From Streptomyces sp. P3 (GTDB lineage: Bacteria; Actinomycetota; Actinomycetes; Streptomycetales; Streptomycetaceae), in contig JAFEKX020000001.1 of NCBI GenBank assembly GCA_016893485.2, forward strand, positions 8,015,501 through 8,079,500: 64,000 nucleotides of DNA. Direction: 5' to 3'. Both the position numbers and the translations under genes were made by a program. Each line of letters begins with the position of its first letter. Positions within the stretch are counted from its first letter, which is position 1. Shown here in pieces: positions 40,365 to 49,909 of this stretch. The notes beneath the pieces are model-generated. The model made no database searches. It was not told the DNA's origin and worked only from the letters and a program-made list of their open reading frames with translations.

Positions 40365-43319
40365 TCAGAGAACGCGCAGGGTCCAGCTCCAGCGATGGAC
40401 ACCCGGTGCGACGAGATACTGAGGTGATGTGTCGGGGCCGCACGACGCCGTGCCCAACCCACGGTGCGCCGCGTCGAGTTGCACCACGCAGGACGCGCGC
40501 GGCACCAGTTCGTCGTGGTGCCGTACGGCGGTCAGGTCGTCGGCGCGATGGCGGGTCACCGAGACCTGGCGGGGCTCGTCGAGGTCGACCGCGAGACCGG
40601 TGGCGTCCGGTGCCGACAGTGTGAACCGCCGTACCCCGTGCCGCCCACCGCTCTCCTGCGGCCGCAGATACGGGGTGAACAGCGCGTCGACGGGGACCGA
40701 GTGGTGGCCCACGGGCGCGCCCGTGCTGCGGTCGGGGTACGACTCCCAGGGACCCCGGCCGAACCATTCCAGCAGATCGAGCCCCGGCACCGTCTCGAAC
40801 ACGGTGCCGACCCGGGCCACGTCGTCGAACTCGTCGGGCAGTTCGGCCGATTCCTCGATCCGGACCCCGCCCTCCACCGGCGTGAACACCTGACAGTGCC
40901 GGACCACACCCGTGGCCCCGGCGTACTCGGCGACCGTCGTCACCCTCCCCAGCCGTCGGCCGGGGACCCCATCTCGCTTCGCTCGCCGTCACGCCGTACC
41001 GAAACGACCTTGCGGACCAGCGAGTCGAGCCCCACGTCCGCCAGCGCGCGGCCATGCCGCCCAGCTCGTCGTTGTCGGTGGGCGCCCGCCACAGGGACAG
41101 CGTCGGGGCGACCGTCAACAGCGGGTGGAGCAGCAGACCTTCACCGTCGACCTCCACCCTGCCGCCGCCAACCACCGCTGCCGCCACGGGTGTTGCCGCC
41201 CGCAGTCGCACCTGGGGCGCGCACACGTCCGTGCCGCGCGGTGCCCACGACTGGTCCTCGGCCGTCGTCACGCGCAGCGTCAGCCAGGCCTCGCCGCCGT
41301 CCTCCGGCAGCGCGAACGGCAGCGGTACGGCCACCGTCTCGCCCGGGCACAGGGCCGGCAGCTCGGCCGGCGCGGTCAGCGTGCGTCCGTCCGCGAGGGC
41401 CAACTCCCATGTCCCGGCGAGCCAGTCGAGGCCCCGGAAGTGCTGGTGGTTGCCGAGGACGATGCCCTCGTGCCGGAAGCACTCGATGCGCACCGGCGCC
41501 GCGATCTCCCGGTGCTCGAACATCACCGGCTTGGGGGTGCGGTCGGGGAACACCACGCCGTCCGCGATGAACACGCCGTCGTGGATCGCCTCGCCGAAGT
41601 CACCGCCGTACGCCCAGCGTTGACCGGGCGCGGCGACACCGTTGTCGTACAGCCCGGCGCCCGCGCGGCCGGTGGGTCTTCCGTCGCTCACACGCTGCAG
41701 GATTCCGTGGTCCCAGAACTCCCAGATGAAGCCGCCCTGAAGACCCGGGGTTGACTCGATGGCAGCCCAGTGGTCCGCGAGGGTTCCGTTGCTGTTGCCC
41801 ATCGCGTGCGAGTACTCGCACTGGATCAACGGCTTGGTCTGCTCTCCGGACAGCGCGTGCGCGACACAGTCCTCCAGCGGTGCGTACATCGGGCACGCGA
41901 TGTCCGAGGCGAGGTCCAGGTCGGCCCAGCCGCGCTTGGCCGCGCCCTCGTACTGGATCGGTCTGGTGGGGTCGTGGCGGCGGACCCAGCCGGCGGCCGC
42001 ATCGTGGTTGGCGCCGTAGTCGGACTCGTTGCCGAGCGACCAGATGATCACCGAGGGGTGGTTCTTGTCGCGCAGCACCATCCGCGCCACGCGGTCCACG
42101 AACGCGTTCAGATAGCGCGGGTCGTCCGCGATCTCGTGCGCGTGGTCGTGCGACTCGATGTCCGCCTCGTCGACGACGTAGAGACCCAGCTCGTCCGCGA
42201 GGTCGTAGAGCGCCGGGTCGTTCGGGTAGTGCGCGGTGCGGATCGCGTTGAAGCCGAACCGCTTGAGCAGCACCAGGTCCGCGCGCATGTCGTCGTACGA
42301 CACCGTGCGGCCGGTCAGCGGATGGAAGTCGTGCCGGTTGACGCCCCGGATGTACACACGCTCGCCGTTGACGAGCAGGTCCCGGCCGACGATCTCCACG
42401 TCCCGGAACCCGATCCGCCGGTACGACGCGTCGGCGACCGTCCCGTCGGCGCGGTGCAGCCGGACGGTGAGGCCGTACAGCTCGGGCGTCTCGGCGTTCC
42501 AGGTGCGCACCTCGGTGACAGTGGCGCGCATGCGGGCCTCGCCGAGGAAGTCGGAGACCCGGTCGTCCTCGGCGTTGAACCGGTCGAACTCCTCGTCCTG
42601 AGTGAGGAGGTGACCGTCGAGATCGCCGGAGACGTACCACCCGTCGGGCAGCGCGCCGCCCGCGTCCCGCACCTGGCAGTCGACCCGCAGGGCGCCGTCG
42701 TAGGAAGCCCGCACGGTCACGTCCGCGAGATGCAGCGGATCGGTCGTGTACAGCAGCACCGACCGCGTGATGCCGCCGTGCCACCACTGGTCCTGGTCCT
42801 CTAGGTGCGAGGCGTCCGACCACTTCACGACGGTCAGCCGTACGGTGGCCCGCCCGCCGGGGCGTACGACATCCGTGAGGTCGAAGTCGGCGGCGAGGTG
42901 TGAGTCCTTGGAGACGCCGACGGGCCGCCCGTCCACGTGCACCAGCAGCACGCTCTCGGCGGCCCCGACCTGGAGCACGATCCGCCGCCCGGCCCAGTCG
43001 GCCGGGACGTCGATCTCACGCTCGTAGACACCCGTCGGATTGGCCGCGGGCGACAGTGGAGGGAATTCTGTATACGGCATACGGACGTTCGTGTACTGCG
43101 GAAGGTCGTCCGTATCCTGCATGGTCCATACGCCCGGCACGTATGCGGACGACCAGGCTTCCGCCAAAGGCGCGTCCGGCGCCGGCAGCAGCTGGAAGCG
43201 CCAGTCGCCGTCGAGGAGCGCGCACCCGCGCGGCGGTCGACGGCGGACATGGGCAACCGCCCCAGGAGGTCACCTCGGGTGACTCCCAGGGGGCGGAGCG
43301 CGAGCAGCGGGTCGGTCAT
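40365..43319 (-). CDS. beta-galactosidase, GH2 (LacZ-type)
   Basis: About 985 residues, the usual LacZ length, no signal peptide. Domain order is jelly-roll (MPYTEFPPLSPAANPTGVYE), Ig-like, TIM barrel (YIRGVNRHDFHPLTGRTVSY), with the acid/base Glu in IIWSLGNESDYGAN and the nucleophile Glu in KPLIQCEYSHAMGNSNGTLA, then the small-chain domain (VAPTLSLWRAPTDNDELGGM; DLLEWFGRGPWESYPDRSTG). The ATG at 43319 overlaps the permease stop (TGATG). Frame changes lie near 43225, 41045 and 40965. It acts inside the cell on oligosaccharides brought in by the adjacent ABC importer. A stretch near 43050-43150 uses codons unusually rich in A/T. Confidence 0.9.
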
Positions 43320-44182
43320 CAGCGGATGGCTCCCTTGCCGAGGTCGCCGATGATCTGCTTGGCGCCGACCGCGAACACGATCAGCAGGGGGACGAGGGCC
43401 AGGAGCGCGCCGGTCATGACCATTCCGTAGTCGGTGGTGCCGTGGGTGCCGTTGAGCTGGGACAGGGCCACCTGGAGGGTGACGTTGTTCGGGTTGGTGA
43501 GGGCGATCAGGGGCCAGGCGTAGTCGTTCCACTGCCCCATGAAGGTGAAGATGCCGAGGAAGGCGAGGCCCGGGCGGACCACCGGGAGAGCCACGTGCCA
43601 GTACTGGCGGAGGAAGTTGGCGCCGTCGATGCGGGAGGCGTCGAGGAGCTCGTCGTGGATCGCGCTCTTCATGTACTGGCGCATCCAGAAGATGCCGAAC
43701 GCGTTGGCCGCCGCCGGGACGATCAGCGCGGTCATCGAGCCGATCCAGCCGAGCTTCGCCATGATGACGAACTGCGGGATGGCCGCGAGCTGCGCGGGCA
43801 CCATGAAGATGACCATCAGCAGCGCGAACAGCACGTTCTTGCCCGGGAAGTGGAACTTGGCGAAGACGAACGCGGCGAGTGAGTCGAAGAGCAGGACCAG
43901 GAAGGTCACCGTTCCCGCGACGAGCACCGAGTTGAACATCGAGCCGAAGAAGTCGATGTTGTCGAAGAGGCTGCGCAGGTTCTCCAGGAAGTGCGAGCCC
44001 GGCAGCAGCTTCGGCGGGTAGGAGAAGATCTCCGACGAGGTGTGCGTCGACATGATCACGGCCCAGTAGAACGGGAAGGCCGAGAGCAACACGCCCAGGA
44101 TCAGGGAGACATGGAGGCCGATGCCGCGGCTCCGGGTGCCCCGGATGCCCTTCGGTCGCCGTGTGCCGTGGAGGAATGCCAT
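43319..44182 (-). CDS. carbohydrate ABC transporter permease (MalG-like, CUT1)
   Basis: An intact 287-residue inner-membrane subunit with six predicted helices. It has an N-terminal helix (LHVSLILGVLLSAFPFYWAV) and the EAA loop DASRIDGANFLRQYWHVALP, which contacts the ATPase. It is encoded between the MalF-like permease and GH2. The operon has no ATPase gene; Streptomyces CUT1 importers typically share the MsiK ATPase encoded elsewhere. Confidence 0.93.
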   Translation of the reverse strand: MAFLHGTRRPKGIRGTRSRGIGLHVSLILGVLLSAFPFYWAVIMSTHTSSEIFSYPPKLLPGSHFLENLRSLFDNIDFFGSMFNSVLVAGTVTFLVLLFDSLAAFVFAKFHFPGKNVLFALLMVIFMVPAQLAAIPQFVIMAKLGWIGSMTALIVPAAANAFGIFWMRQYMKSAIHDELLDASRIDGANFLRQYWHVALPVVRPGLAFLGIFTFMGQWNDYAWPLIALTNPNNVTLQVALSQLNGTHGTTDYGMVMTGALLALVPLLIVFAVGAKQIIGDLGKGAIR

Positions 44183-44195
44183 GGTGACCGACTCC

Positions 44196-45155
44196 CTAGT
44201 CTTCGCCCCGGCGCTGCACCAGGCGCCAGTTGACGATGGAGAAGAGGATGACGACGAGGAAGATGCCCCAGGCCACGGCGGCGCCGTAACCGAAGTCGTT
44301 GTTGTCGAAGGTCTGTTGGAAGAAGTACAGGACCATCGTCTGGCCGGAGTGGCCCGGACCGCCCGCGAACGTCGAGTCGTTGGACGTGTTCTGCAGCAGC
44401 ACCTGGGGTTCGGAGAAGCTCTGCAGACCGGTGACCGTCGAGATGACGAGCACGAACAGCAGCACCGGGCGCAGCATCGGCAGCGTGATCCGGAAGAACG
44501 TCTGGACCGGTCCGGCGCCGTCCATCCGTGCCGCTTCGTAGAGTTCGCCCGGGATGGTCTGCAGACCGGCGAGGAAGATGATCGCGTTGTAGCCGGTCCA
44601 CTGCCAGGTCATCAGTGTCGCGATGGCGATCTTGATGCCCCACGGGGTGTTGAGCCAGGCGATCTGGTCGAAGCCCACGGCCTGCAACAGGGCGTTCACC
44701 AGGCCGAAGTTGGTGGAGAACACCGAGCCGAAGACGATCGCGATCGCCACCACCGAGGTGACGTTCGGCAGGAAGTAGGCGAAGCGGTACACGTTCTTGA
44801 AGCGGACCGCCGAGTTGAGCATCACGGCCGTGACCATCGCGAGGAAGATCATGGGGAACGTCGCCAGTGCCCAGATGATGAGGGTGTTGCCGATCGAGTT
44901 CCAGAAGTCGGTGTCGCTCAGCAGGTACTTGTACTGCGACAGGCCCGCCCACTCCATGGAGCCGAGGCCGTCCCAGCGGTGCAGGGAGAGGTAGAACGAG
45001 AACCCGACGGGGATCAGCCCGAAGCAGAGGAACAGCAGATAGAACGGGGAGATCGCGGCATAAAGATGCCAGTACTTGCGGAAGCCGCTCCTGGGCCGCG
45101 AGGGGCGGCCGAACTGTCCACGACGGCAGGGGGCTTGTCCAGTGCGGTGGCCATC
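44196..45155 (-). CDS. carbohydrate ABC transporter permease (MalF-like, CUT1)
   Basis: About 318 residues. After a short cytoplasmic N-terminus (MATALDKPPAVVDSSAAPRG) come membrane helices such as AAISPFYLLFLCFGLIPVGF, and the EAA motif lies in YEAARMDGAGPVQTFFRITL. ATG at 45155, 6 bp after the binding-protein stop. One frame change near 45103 separates the N-terminal tail from the first helix. It pairs with the MalG-like permease to form the translocation pore. Confidence 0.9.
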   Translation of the reverse strand, partial: DGHRTGQAPCRRGQFGRPSRPRSGFRKYWHLYAAISPFYLLFLCFGLIPVGFSFYLSLHRWDGLGSMEWAGLSQYKYLLSDTDFWNSIGNTLIIWALATFPMIFLAMVTAVMLNSAVRFKNVYRFAYFLPNVTSVVAIAIVFGSVFSTNFGLVNALLQAVGFDQIAWLNTPWGIKIAIATLMTWQWTGYNAIIFLAGLQTIPGELYEAARMDGAGPVQTFFRITLPMLRPVLLFVLVISTVTGLQSFSEPQVLLQNTSNDSTFAGGPGHSGQTMVLYFFQQTFDNNDFGYGAAVAWGIFLVVILFSIVNWRLVQRRGED

Positions 45156-45161
45156 AGTAGG

Positions 45162-46441
45162 TCACCCCAGGTGGTCCGCGATGCGCCGGCACTTGCTCAT
45201 GGCGTCACTCCAGGCCTTCTTGGGGTCCTTGCCGAGGACACCGACGTTCTTGATCTCGTCCTTGAGGGGCTGCCCGAGCGCGATGTCGAACGGGCTGTTG
45301 TAGGCGACCGTGATCTTCTGCGCGGCGGGCCCGAAGATCTCCATCGTGTCCTGCCCGCCGAAGAACGGGTCCGGTACACGCACCGTCTTCAGGTCGTACG
45401 AGGCGGGGGTGGAGGGAACAGGCCCGCGTCGACGAACCCCTGGGCCTGGTTGGCCGCGTTGAGGATCCAGCTGATGACCGCGAAGGCCTGCTCGGGCTCG
45501 CGGCACGCCTTGGTGATCGACAGGAACGAACCGCCGATGTTGGCCGGCCGCACCGGCATCTGGGCAACTCGCCAGCGCCCCTTGGTCTTTGGCACACCGG
45601 TCTTGATGTCGCTGGTCGCCCAGGAGGCGTTGAGCTGGCTCGGCAGCTTGCCGTCCTGCACGGCGGAGAGCTGGTCCGGCGTGCCGCTGACCAGATCCGA
45701 GACGATCCCGCGCCGCTTGGTCTCCACCGCCAACGCCCAGGCCTGGCGCACGTGTTCCTGGTCGCCGATGAAGTGCCGGTCCTTGTCGACGTACCGCTCG
45801 GACCCCTGGTTCACCACGTTCTCGAAGATGCTGTTGACGTCGGTCACCAGATACGTCCCCGGAATCCGCTTCCTGAGCTGCTCGCCCGCCGCGAAGAACT
45901 TGTCCCAGGTGTCCAACTCCCTTGACACGTCGGCGGGTTCGTACGGCAGCCCGGCCTTGCGGAACACGGCGTACTGGTAATAGTGCGCCACCGGGCCGCA
46001 GTCGATGGGGAAGCCGACCATCGTGCCGTCGTCGGCGATGCCCTGCCGCCACTTCCAGTCCAGGTACTGGCTCCTGTACTTGTCCGCGCCGAGCGTCCTG
46101 AGGTCCACGAACTGGTCGGCGTTGGGCAGATAGGACGCCATGTCCTCGCCCTTGAGGCCGGCGATGTCGGGGATGTGGGCGCGGCCCGCCATCGTGGTGA
46201 TCAGCTTGGACCGGTAGTAGCCGCCGATCTTGATCGCCTGGAGGTCGACCGTACGGTCGTACCGCGCCTTGGCGTTCTTGACGACCGTGTCGCCGAGGCC
46301 GCCGTCCCAGTACCACAGGACCATGTTCCGGCCGGTGGAACCGGTCGGTACGGCGGCGCAGCCGGACGCCAGGCCGCCGAGCGCCGTGGCGGCCGTACCG
46401 GCCAGGCCCGCACGGAGCAGGCCTCTTCGTGAGAGCCGCAC
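45162..46441 (-). CDS. extracellular solute-binding lipoprotein of a sugar ABC importer
   Basis: About 426 residues, family 1 solute-binding protein. The N-terminus VRLSRRGLLRAGLAGTAATA has a twin-arginine signal and LASGC gives the lipobox. Ligand-domain blocks include NMVLWYWDGGLGDTVVKNAK, PIDCGPVAHYYQYAVFRKAG, GTPDQLSAVQDGKLPSQLNA and GGSFLSITKACREPEQAFAV. GTG at 46441 (or 46450) is chosen from the GGTGGGAG ribosome site. A frame change near 45418 is needed. As written, its frame is open through to the PfkB gene upstream. It delivers the sugar to the two permeases. Confidence 0.9.
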
Positions 46442-46532
46442 AGCTCCCACCGCCTTTCGGATCTGTTCGATCTGTTCGGGTCGTGCATACGAGGGGCTGA
46501 AGTGGGGGACTTTCAAGGGACTTCGTGGGGTG

Positions 46533-47548
46533 CTACTCCCGTGCGGGGGAGTGACAGGTGCGTACATGACGGGCGGGCCGGGGTCCGCCGGGATCCTGTC
46601 GACGAGAAAGCCGTATGCACGCCGCAGTTCCGGATCGCGGACCGTATGCAGCCAACGGTCGACGCCGTACCAGCCGGGCGCCGCCAGCGCGCCGCCGTGG
46701 TGCTGGACGGAGAGCCCGGCGGCGAGCACCGCGAACCGCAGCCGCTCCTCCAGCGGCCAGCCGCCGAGCGAGGCCGCGACGAAGCTCGCGCCGAACACGT
46801 CACCGGCGCCCGTCGCGTCCAGGACGTCCACGTTCAGGGCCGGGACCTCGGCGTACTCGCCGGTCGTCTGGTCGACGGCGATCGCCCCGTCGCCGCCCCG
46901 CGTGATCACCGCGACCGGCACCAGCTCGGTGAGCGTGCCGAGCGCCGCGACCGCGCTGTCGGTGCGGGTGTAGGCCATCGCCTCGGCCTCGTTGGGGAGG
47001 AAGGCGTGGCACAGGGCGAGTTGGTCGAGCAGATCGCGGGACCACTGCTCGGTGGGGTCCCAGCCGACGTCGGCGTAGATCTGCGTGCCGTTCGCCGAGG
47101 CCTTGGCGAGCCATGCGCGGGGCTCGGCCTCCAGGTGCACCAGCGCCGTGCGTGCTTCGGGCGGGTCGCCCATCAACACGTCCTGGGAGTACGGCGGTTC
47201 CTGGCCGTGGGTGACCAGGGCCCGGTCGTTGCCGTGAGCGAGCGACACGGTGACCGGGGTGTGCCAGCCGTCCGCGGTGCGGGACAGGGAGAGGTCGACG
47301 CCCTCCTGGCCGGCGAGGACCTCACGGCAGTAGACGCCGTAGAAGTCGTCGCCGAAGACCGTGGCGAGGGACGTGCGCAGACCGAAGCGGGACGCGGCGA
47401 CCGCAAGGTTCGCGATGCCGCCCGGGCCGCAGCCCATGCCGCCGGTCCAGATCTCCTCGCCCGGCGTCGGCGGCTGCCGCAGACCGGTGAGGACGAGGTC
47501 GTAGAAGAGCAGCCCGGTCAGCAGCACATCGGCCCGGTCGTCGTCCAC
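46533..47548 (-). CDS. PfkB family carbohydrate kinase
   Basis: A ribokinase-fold sugar kinase of about 338 residues. The N-terminal signature region is GGMGCGPGGIANLAVAASRF and the C-terminal anion hole with the catalytic Asp is DVLDATGAGDVFGASFVAAS. ATG at 47548 gives MDDDRADVLLTGLLFYDLVL. As written the frame continues into the binding-protein gene. Restoring one base in the GGGGG run at 46545-46549 gives a stop at 46533, leaving a normal 90-bp gap. It probably phosphorylates the imported sugar or a hydrolysis product; PfkB kinases act on fructose, ribose, tagatose-6-P, ketodeoxygluconate and others. Confidence 0.87.
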
Positions 47549-47678
47549 GCGCAGATCCTCTCGTCGGCACGCCAGCTGGAGAGCTCGTCAAAACTCTTCA
47601 TTTCGGTGACCGGAATCGTGCGCTGTCCGACGAGATTGGTCAATACCCGAGCAGAACTGAGCATAGAAATGATTGAAG
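47549..47678. promoter_or_regulatory. divergent promoter region between pfkB and deoR
   Basis: 130 bp without a gene. It is richer in A/T than the flanks, and imperfect TTGA-containing repeats near 47586-47600 and 47664-47680 may be DeoR sites. Both the importer operon (minus) and the DeoR-GH4-GH38 operon (plus) should start here. No clear -35/-10 pair can be fixed by eye. Confidence 0.4.
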
Positions 47679-48464
47679 ATGACGAGTAGTGTTCGCGGCG
47701 TGCTGGCAGAACGACGACATCAACTCATCCTGCGGGCCCTGCGCTCCGGTGGCCCCGCAGCCGTGACCGATCTCTCCGAGCAGCTGGGTGTGAGCCCCGC
47801 CACGATCAGGCGTGATCTGCTCAAACTCGAGGAGGACGGACTCCTCACGCGCGTCCACGGCGGCGCCGTGGCCGACGAGGGCGACCAGCCCTTCGCCGAG
47901 GTCGCCGAGGTGCGGGTGGCCGAGAAGGACGCCATAGCCGCGCGCGCGGCGGCGATGGTCGCGGACGGCCAGTCGGTCCTCCTCGACATCGGCACCACCG
48001 CCTACCGGCTGGCCCGGCAGCTGCACGGCCGCCGGCTCACCGTGATCACCAGCAACCTCGTGGTCTACGAGGAGCTGGCCGACGACGAAGGCATCGAACT
48101 GGTGCTGCTCGGCGGCATGGTGCGGCGCGAGTACCGCTCCCTGGTGGGCTTCCTCACCGAGGACAACCTGCGCCAGCTGCACGCCGACTGGCTCTTCCTC
48201 GGCACCAGTGGAGTCCGCCCCGGCGGGCAGGTGATGGACACGACGGTCGTCGAGGTGCCGGTCAAGCGGGCCATGATCAAGGCCGCCGAGAAGGTCGTCC
48301 TGCTCGCGGACGCGCAGAAGTTCCCGGGTACGGGGATGGCGAAGGTGTGCGGTCCCGAGGACCTGGACGCGGTGGTGACGAACGCCCCGGTCGACCCGGC
48401 GACACGCTCCTCCCTGGAGGAAGCGGGCGTCGAGGTCGTCGTGGCAGGAAAGGTGAAAGCGTGA
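47679..48464 (+). CDS. DeoR family transcriptional regulator
   Basis: An intact regulator of 261 residues. N-terminal helix-turn-helix: VTDLSEQLGVSPATIRRDLL followed by LTRVHGGAVADEG, the canonical DeoR signature. The C-terminal sugar-phosphate sensor domain contains QSVLLDIGTTAYRLARQLHG, TVITSNLVVYEELAD and VLLADAQKFPGTGMAKVCGP. DeoR repressors respond to phosphorylated sugars, which fits the adjacent PfkB kinase supplying the inducer. ATG at 47679 is favoured; TTG at 47673 and GTG at 47700 are in frame. Its stop overlaps the GH4 start. Confidence 0.92.
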   Translation: MTSSVRGVLAERRHQLILRALRSGGPAAVTDLSEQLGVSPATIRRDLLKLEEDGLLTRVHGGAVADEGDQPFAEVAEVRVAEKDAIAARAAAMVADGQSVLLDIGTTAYRLARQLHGRRLTVITSNLVVYEELADDEGIELVLLGGMVRREYRSLVGFLTEDNLRQLHADWLFLGTSGVRPGGQVMDTTVVEVPVKRAMIKAAEKVVLLADAQKFPGTGMAKVCGPEDLDAVVTNAPVDPATRSSLEEAGVEVVVAGKVKA

Positions 48465-49798
48465 AGCTGACGATTCTGGGCGGCGGCGGGTTCCGGGTGC
48501 CGCTCGTCTACGGGGCACTCCTGACGGACCGCGGCGAGGGCCGGGTCACCGAGGTGGTGCTGCACGATCTCGACGACAGTCGACTGTATGCGGTCGCCCG
48601 TGTACTGGCCGAACAGGCCGCCACCGTCCCCGACGCCCCCACCGTCACCGCCACCACCGACCTCGACGAGGCCCTGCGCGGCGCCGACTTCGTCTTCTCC
48701 GCGATCCGCGTCGGCGGCCTGGAGGGACGGGCCAACGACGAGCGGGTGGCCCTCGCGCAAGGCGTCCTCGGCCAGGAGACGGTCGGCGCGGGCGGTATCG
48801 CCTATGGTCTGCGCACCGTGCCGGTCGCCGTCGACATCGCCCGGCGCGTGGCCCGCCTCGCCCCCGACGCCTGGGTCATCAACTTCACCAACCCCGCGGG
48901 CCTGGTCACCGAGGCCATGTCCCGCCACCTCGGCGACCGCGTCATCGGCATCTGCGACTCCCCGGTCGGCCTCGGCCGCCGTATCGCCAAGGTGCTCGGC
49001 GCGAACCCGCGCGAGGCCTTCATCGACTACGTCGGCCTCAACCACCTCGGCTGGGTCCGCGGCCTGCGCGTCGCCGGCCGCGACGAACTCCCGCGCCTGC
49101 TCGCCGACCCGGACCTGCTCGGCTCCTTCGAGGAGGGCAAGCTCTTCGGCACCGACTGGCTCCAGTCGCTCGGCGCCATCCCGAACGAGTACCTGCACTA
49201 CTACTACTTCAACCGCGAGACCGTCCGCGCCTATACCGAGGTCGAGAAGACCCGCGGTGCGTTCCTCCGTGACCAACAGGCCCGGTTCTACGACGAGATG
49301 AAGCGCCCCGACACCTCCGCACTCACCGCCTGGGAGCGCACCCGCGCCGAGCGCGAGGCGACCTACATGGCGGAGAACCGCGAGACCGCGGGCGCCGGCG
49401 AACGCGACGAGGACGACCTGTCCGGCGGCTACGAGAAGGTCGCCCTCGCCCTGATGCGGGCCATCGCCCGCGACGAGCGCACCACCCTCATCCTCAACGT
49501 CCGCAACCAGGGCGCCCTGTCCGTCCTCGACACCGAGGCCGTCATCGAGGTGCCGTGCCTGGTCGACGCCAACGGCGCCCACCCCGTCGCCGTCGCCCCG
49601 CTGCCCGACCACGCCACCGGCCTGGTCTGCGCGGTCAAGGGCGTCGAGCGCGAAGTCCTCACGGCGGCCGAGAACGGCTCCCGCACGACGGCGGTGAAGG
49701 CCTTCGCCCTGCACCCGCTGGTCGACTCGGTGAACGTCGCACGCCGGCTGGTCGAGGGCTATACCGAGGTCCACCCGGGCCTGGCGTACCTTAAGTAG
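48461..49798 (+). CDS. GH4 family NAD-dependent glycosidase (6-phospho-beta-glucosidase type)
   Basis: An intact 445-residue enzyme. GH4 glycosidases use NAD+ and a divalent metal in a redox-elimination mechanism. The NAD motif VKLTILGGGGFRVPLVYGAL opens the protein; ADFVFSAIRVGGLEGRANDE, INFTNPAGLVTEAMSRH and the metal-ligand regions VIGICDSPVGLGRRI and YVGLNHLGWVRGLRV follow. Most characterised relatives act on 6-phospho-glycosides, but no PTS is nearby, so a phosphate must come from the PfkB kinase or the enzyme may take an unphosphorylated sugar. GTG at 48461 overlaps the deoR stop and has GGAAAGG ahead of it. Confidence 0.92.
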   Translation: MKLTILGGGGFRVPLVYGALLTDRGEGRVTEVVLHDLDDSRLYAVARVLAEQAATVPDAPTVTATTDLDEALRGADFVFSAIRVGGLEGRANDERVALAQGVLGQETVGAGGIAYGLRTVPVAVDIARRVARLAPDAWVINFTNPAGLVTEAMSRHLGDRVIGICDSPVGLGRRIAKVLGANPREAFIDYVGLNHLGWVRGLRVAGRDELPRLLADPDLLGSFEEGKLFGTDWLQSLGAIPNEYLHYYYFNRETVRAYTEVEKTRGAFLRDQQARFYDEMKRPDTSALTAWERTRAEREATYMAENRETAGAGERDEDDLSGGYEKVALALMRAIARDERTTLILNVRNQGALSVLDTEAVIEVPCLVDANGAHPVAVAPLPDHATGLVCAVKGVEREVLTAAENGSRTTAVKAFALHPLVDSVNVARRLVEGYTEVHPGLAYLK

Positions 49799-49909
49799 GC
49801 ATCCATTCAGTAAGCGCTTTCCCCCGAGTCCTCCGCGACGGGCACTCCGCAGCGGCTCTCGGCAGCTCAGCCAGTACTCAGCAGCTCCCTGGTTCCCTGG
49901 AGACTTCCC
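49799..49909. promoter_or_regulatory. gap before the alpha-mannosidase with an AAGCGCTT palindrome
   Basis: The 111-bp gap contains AGTAAGCGCTTTCC, whose core AAGCGCTT (49812-49819) is palindromic and resembles LacI-family operators. The mannosidase may therefore have its own regulated promoter besides readthrough from GH4. Confidence 0.45.

Noticed and set aside
40117..43532. Long overlapping frames on both strands of the GH2 gene
   Set aside because: They are arginine/proline/alanine-rich products of high GC in other frames, without family motifs.
45389..47548. A single 719-residue frame joining PfkB kinase and the solute-binding protein
   Set aside because: The join has no domain logic; the binding protein has its own signal peptide and ribosome site, and one restored base in a GGGGG run gives a normal PfkB stop.
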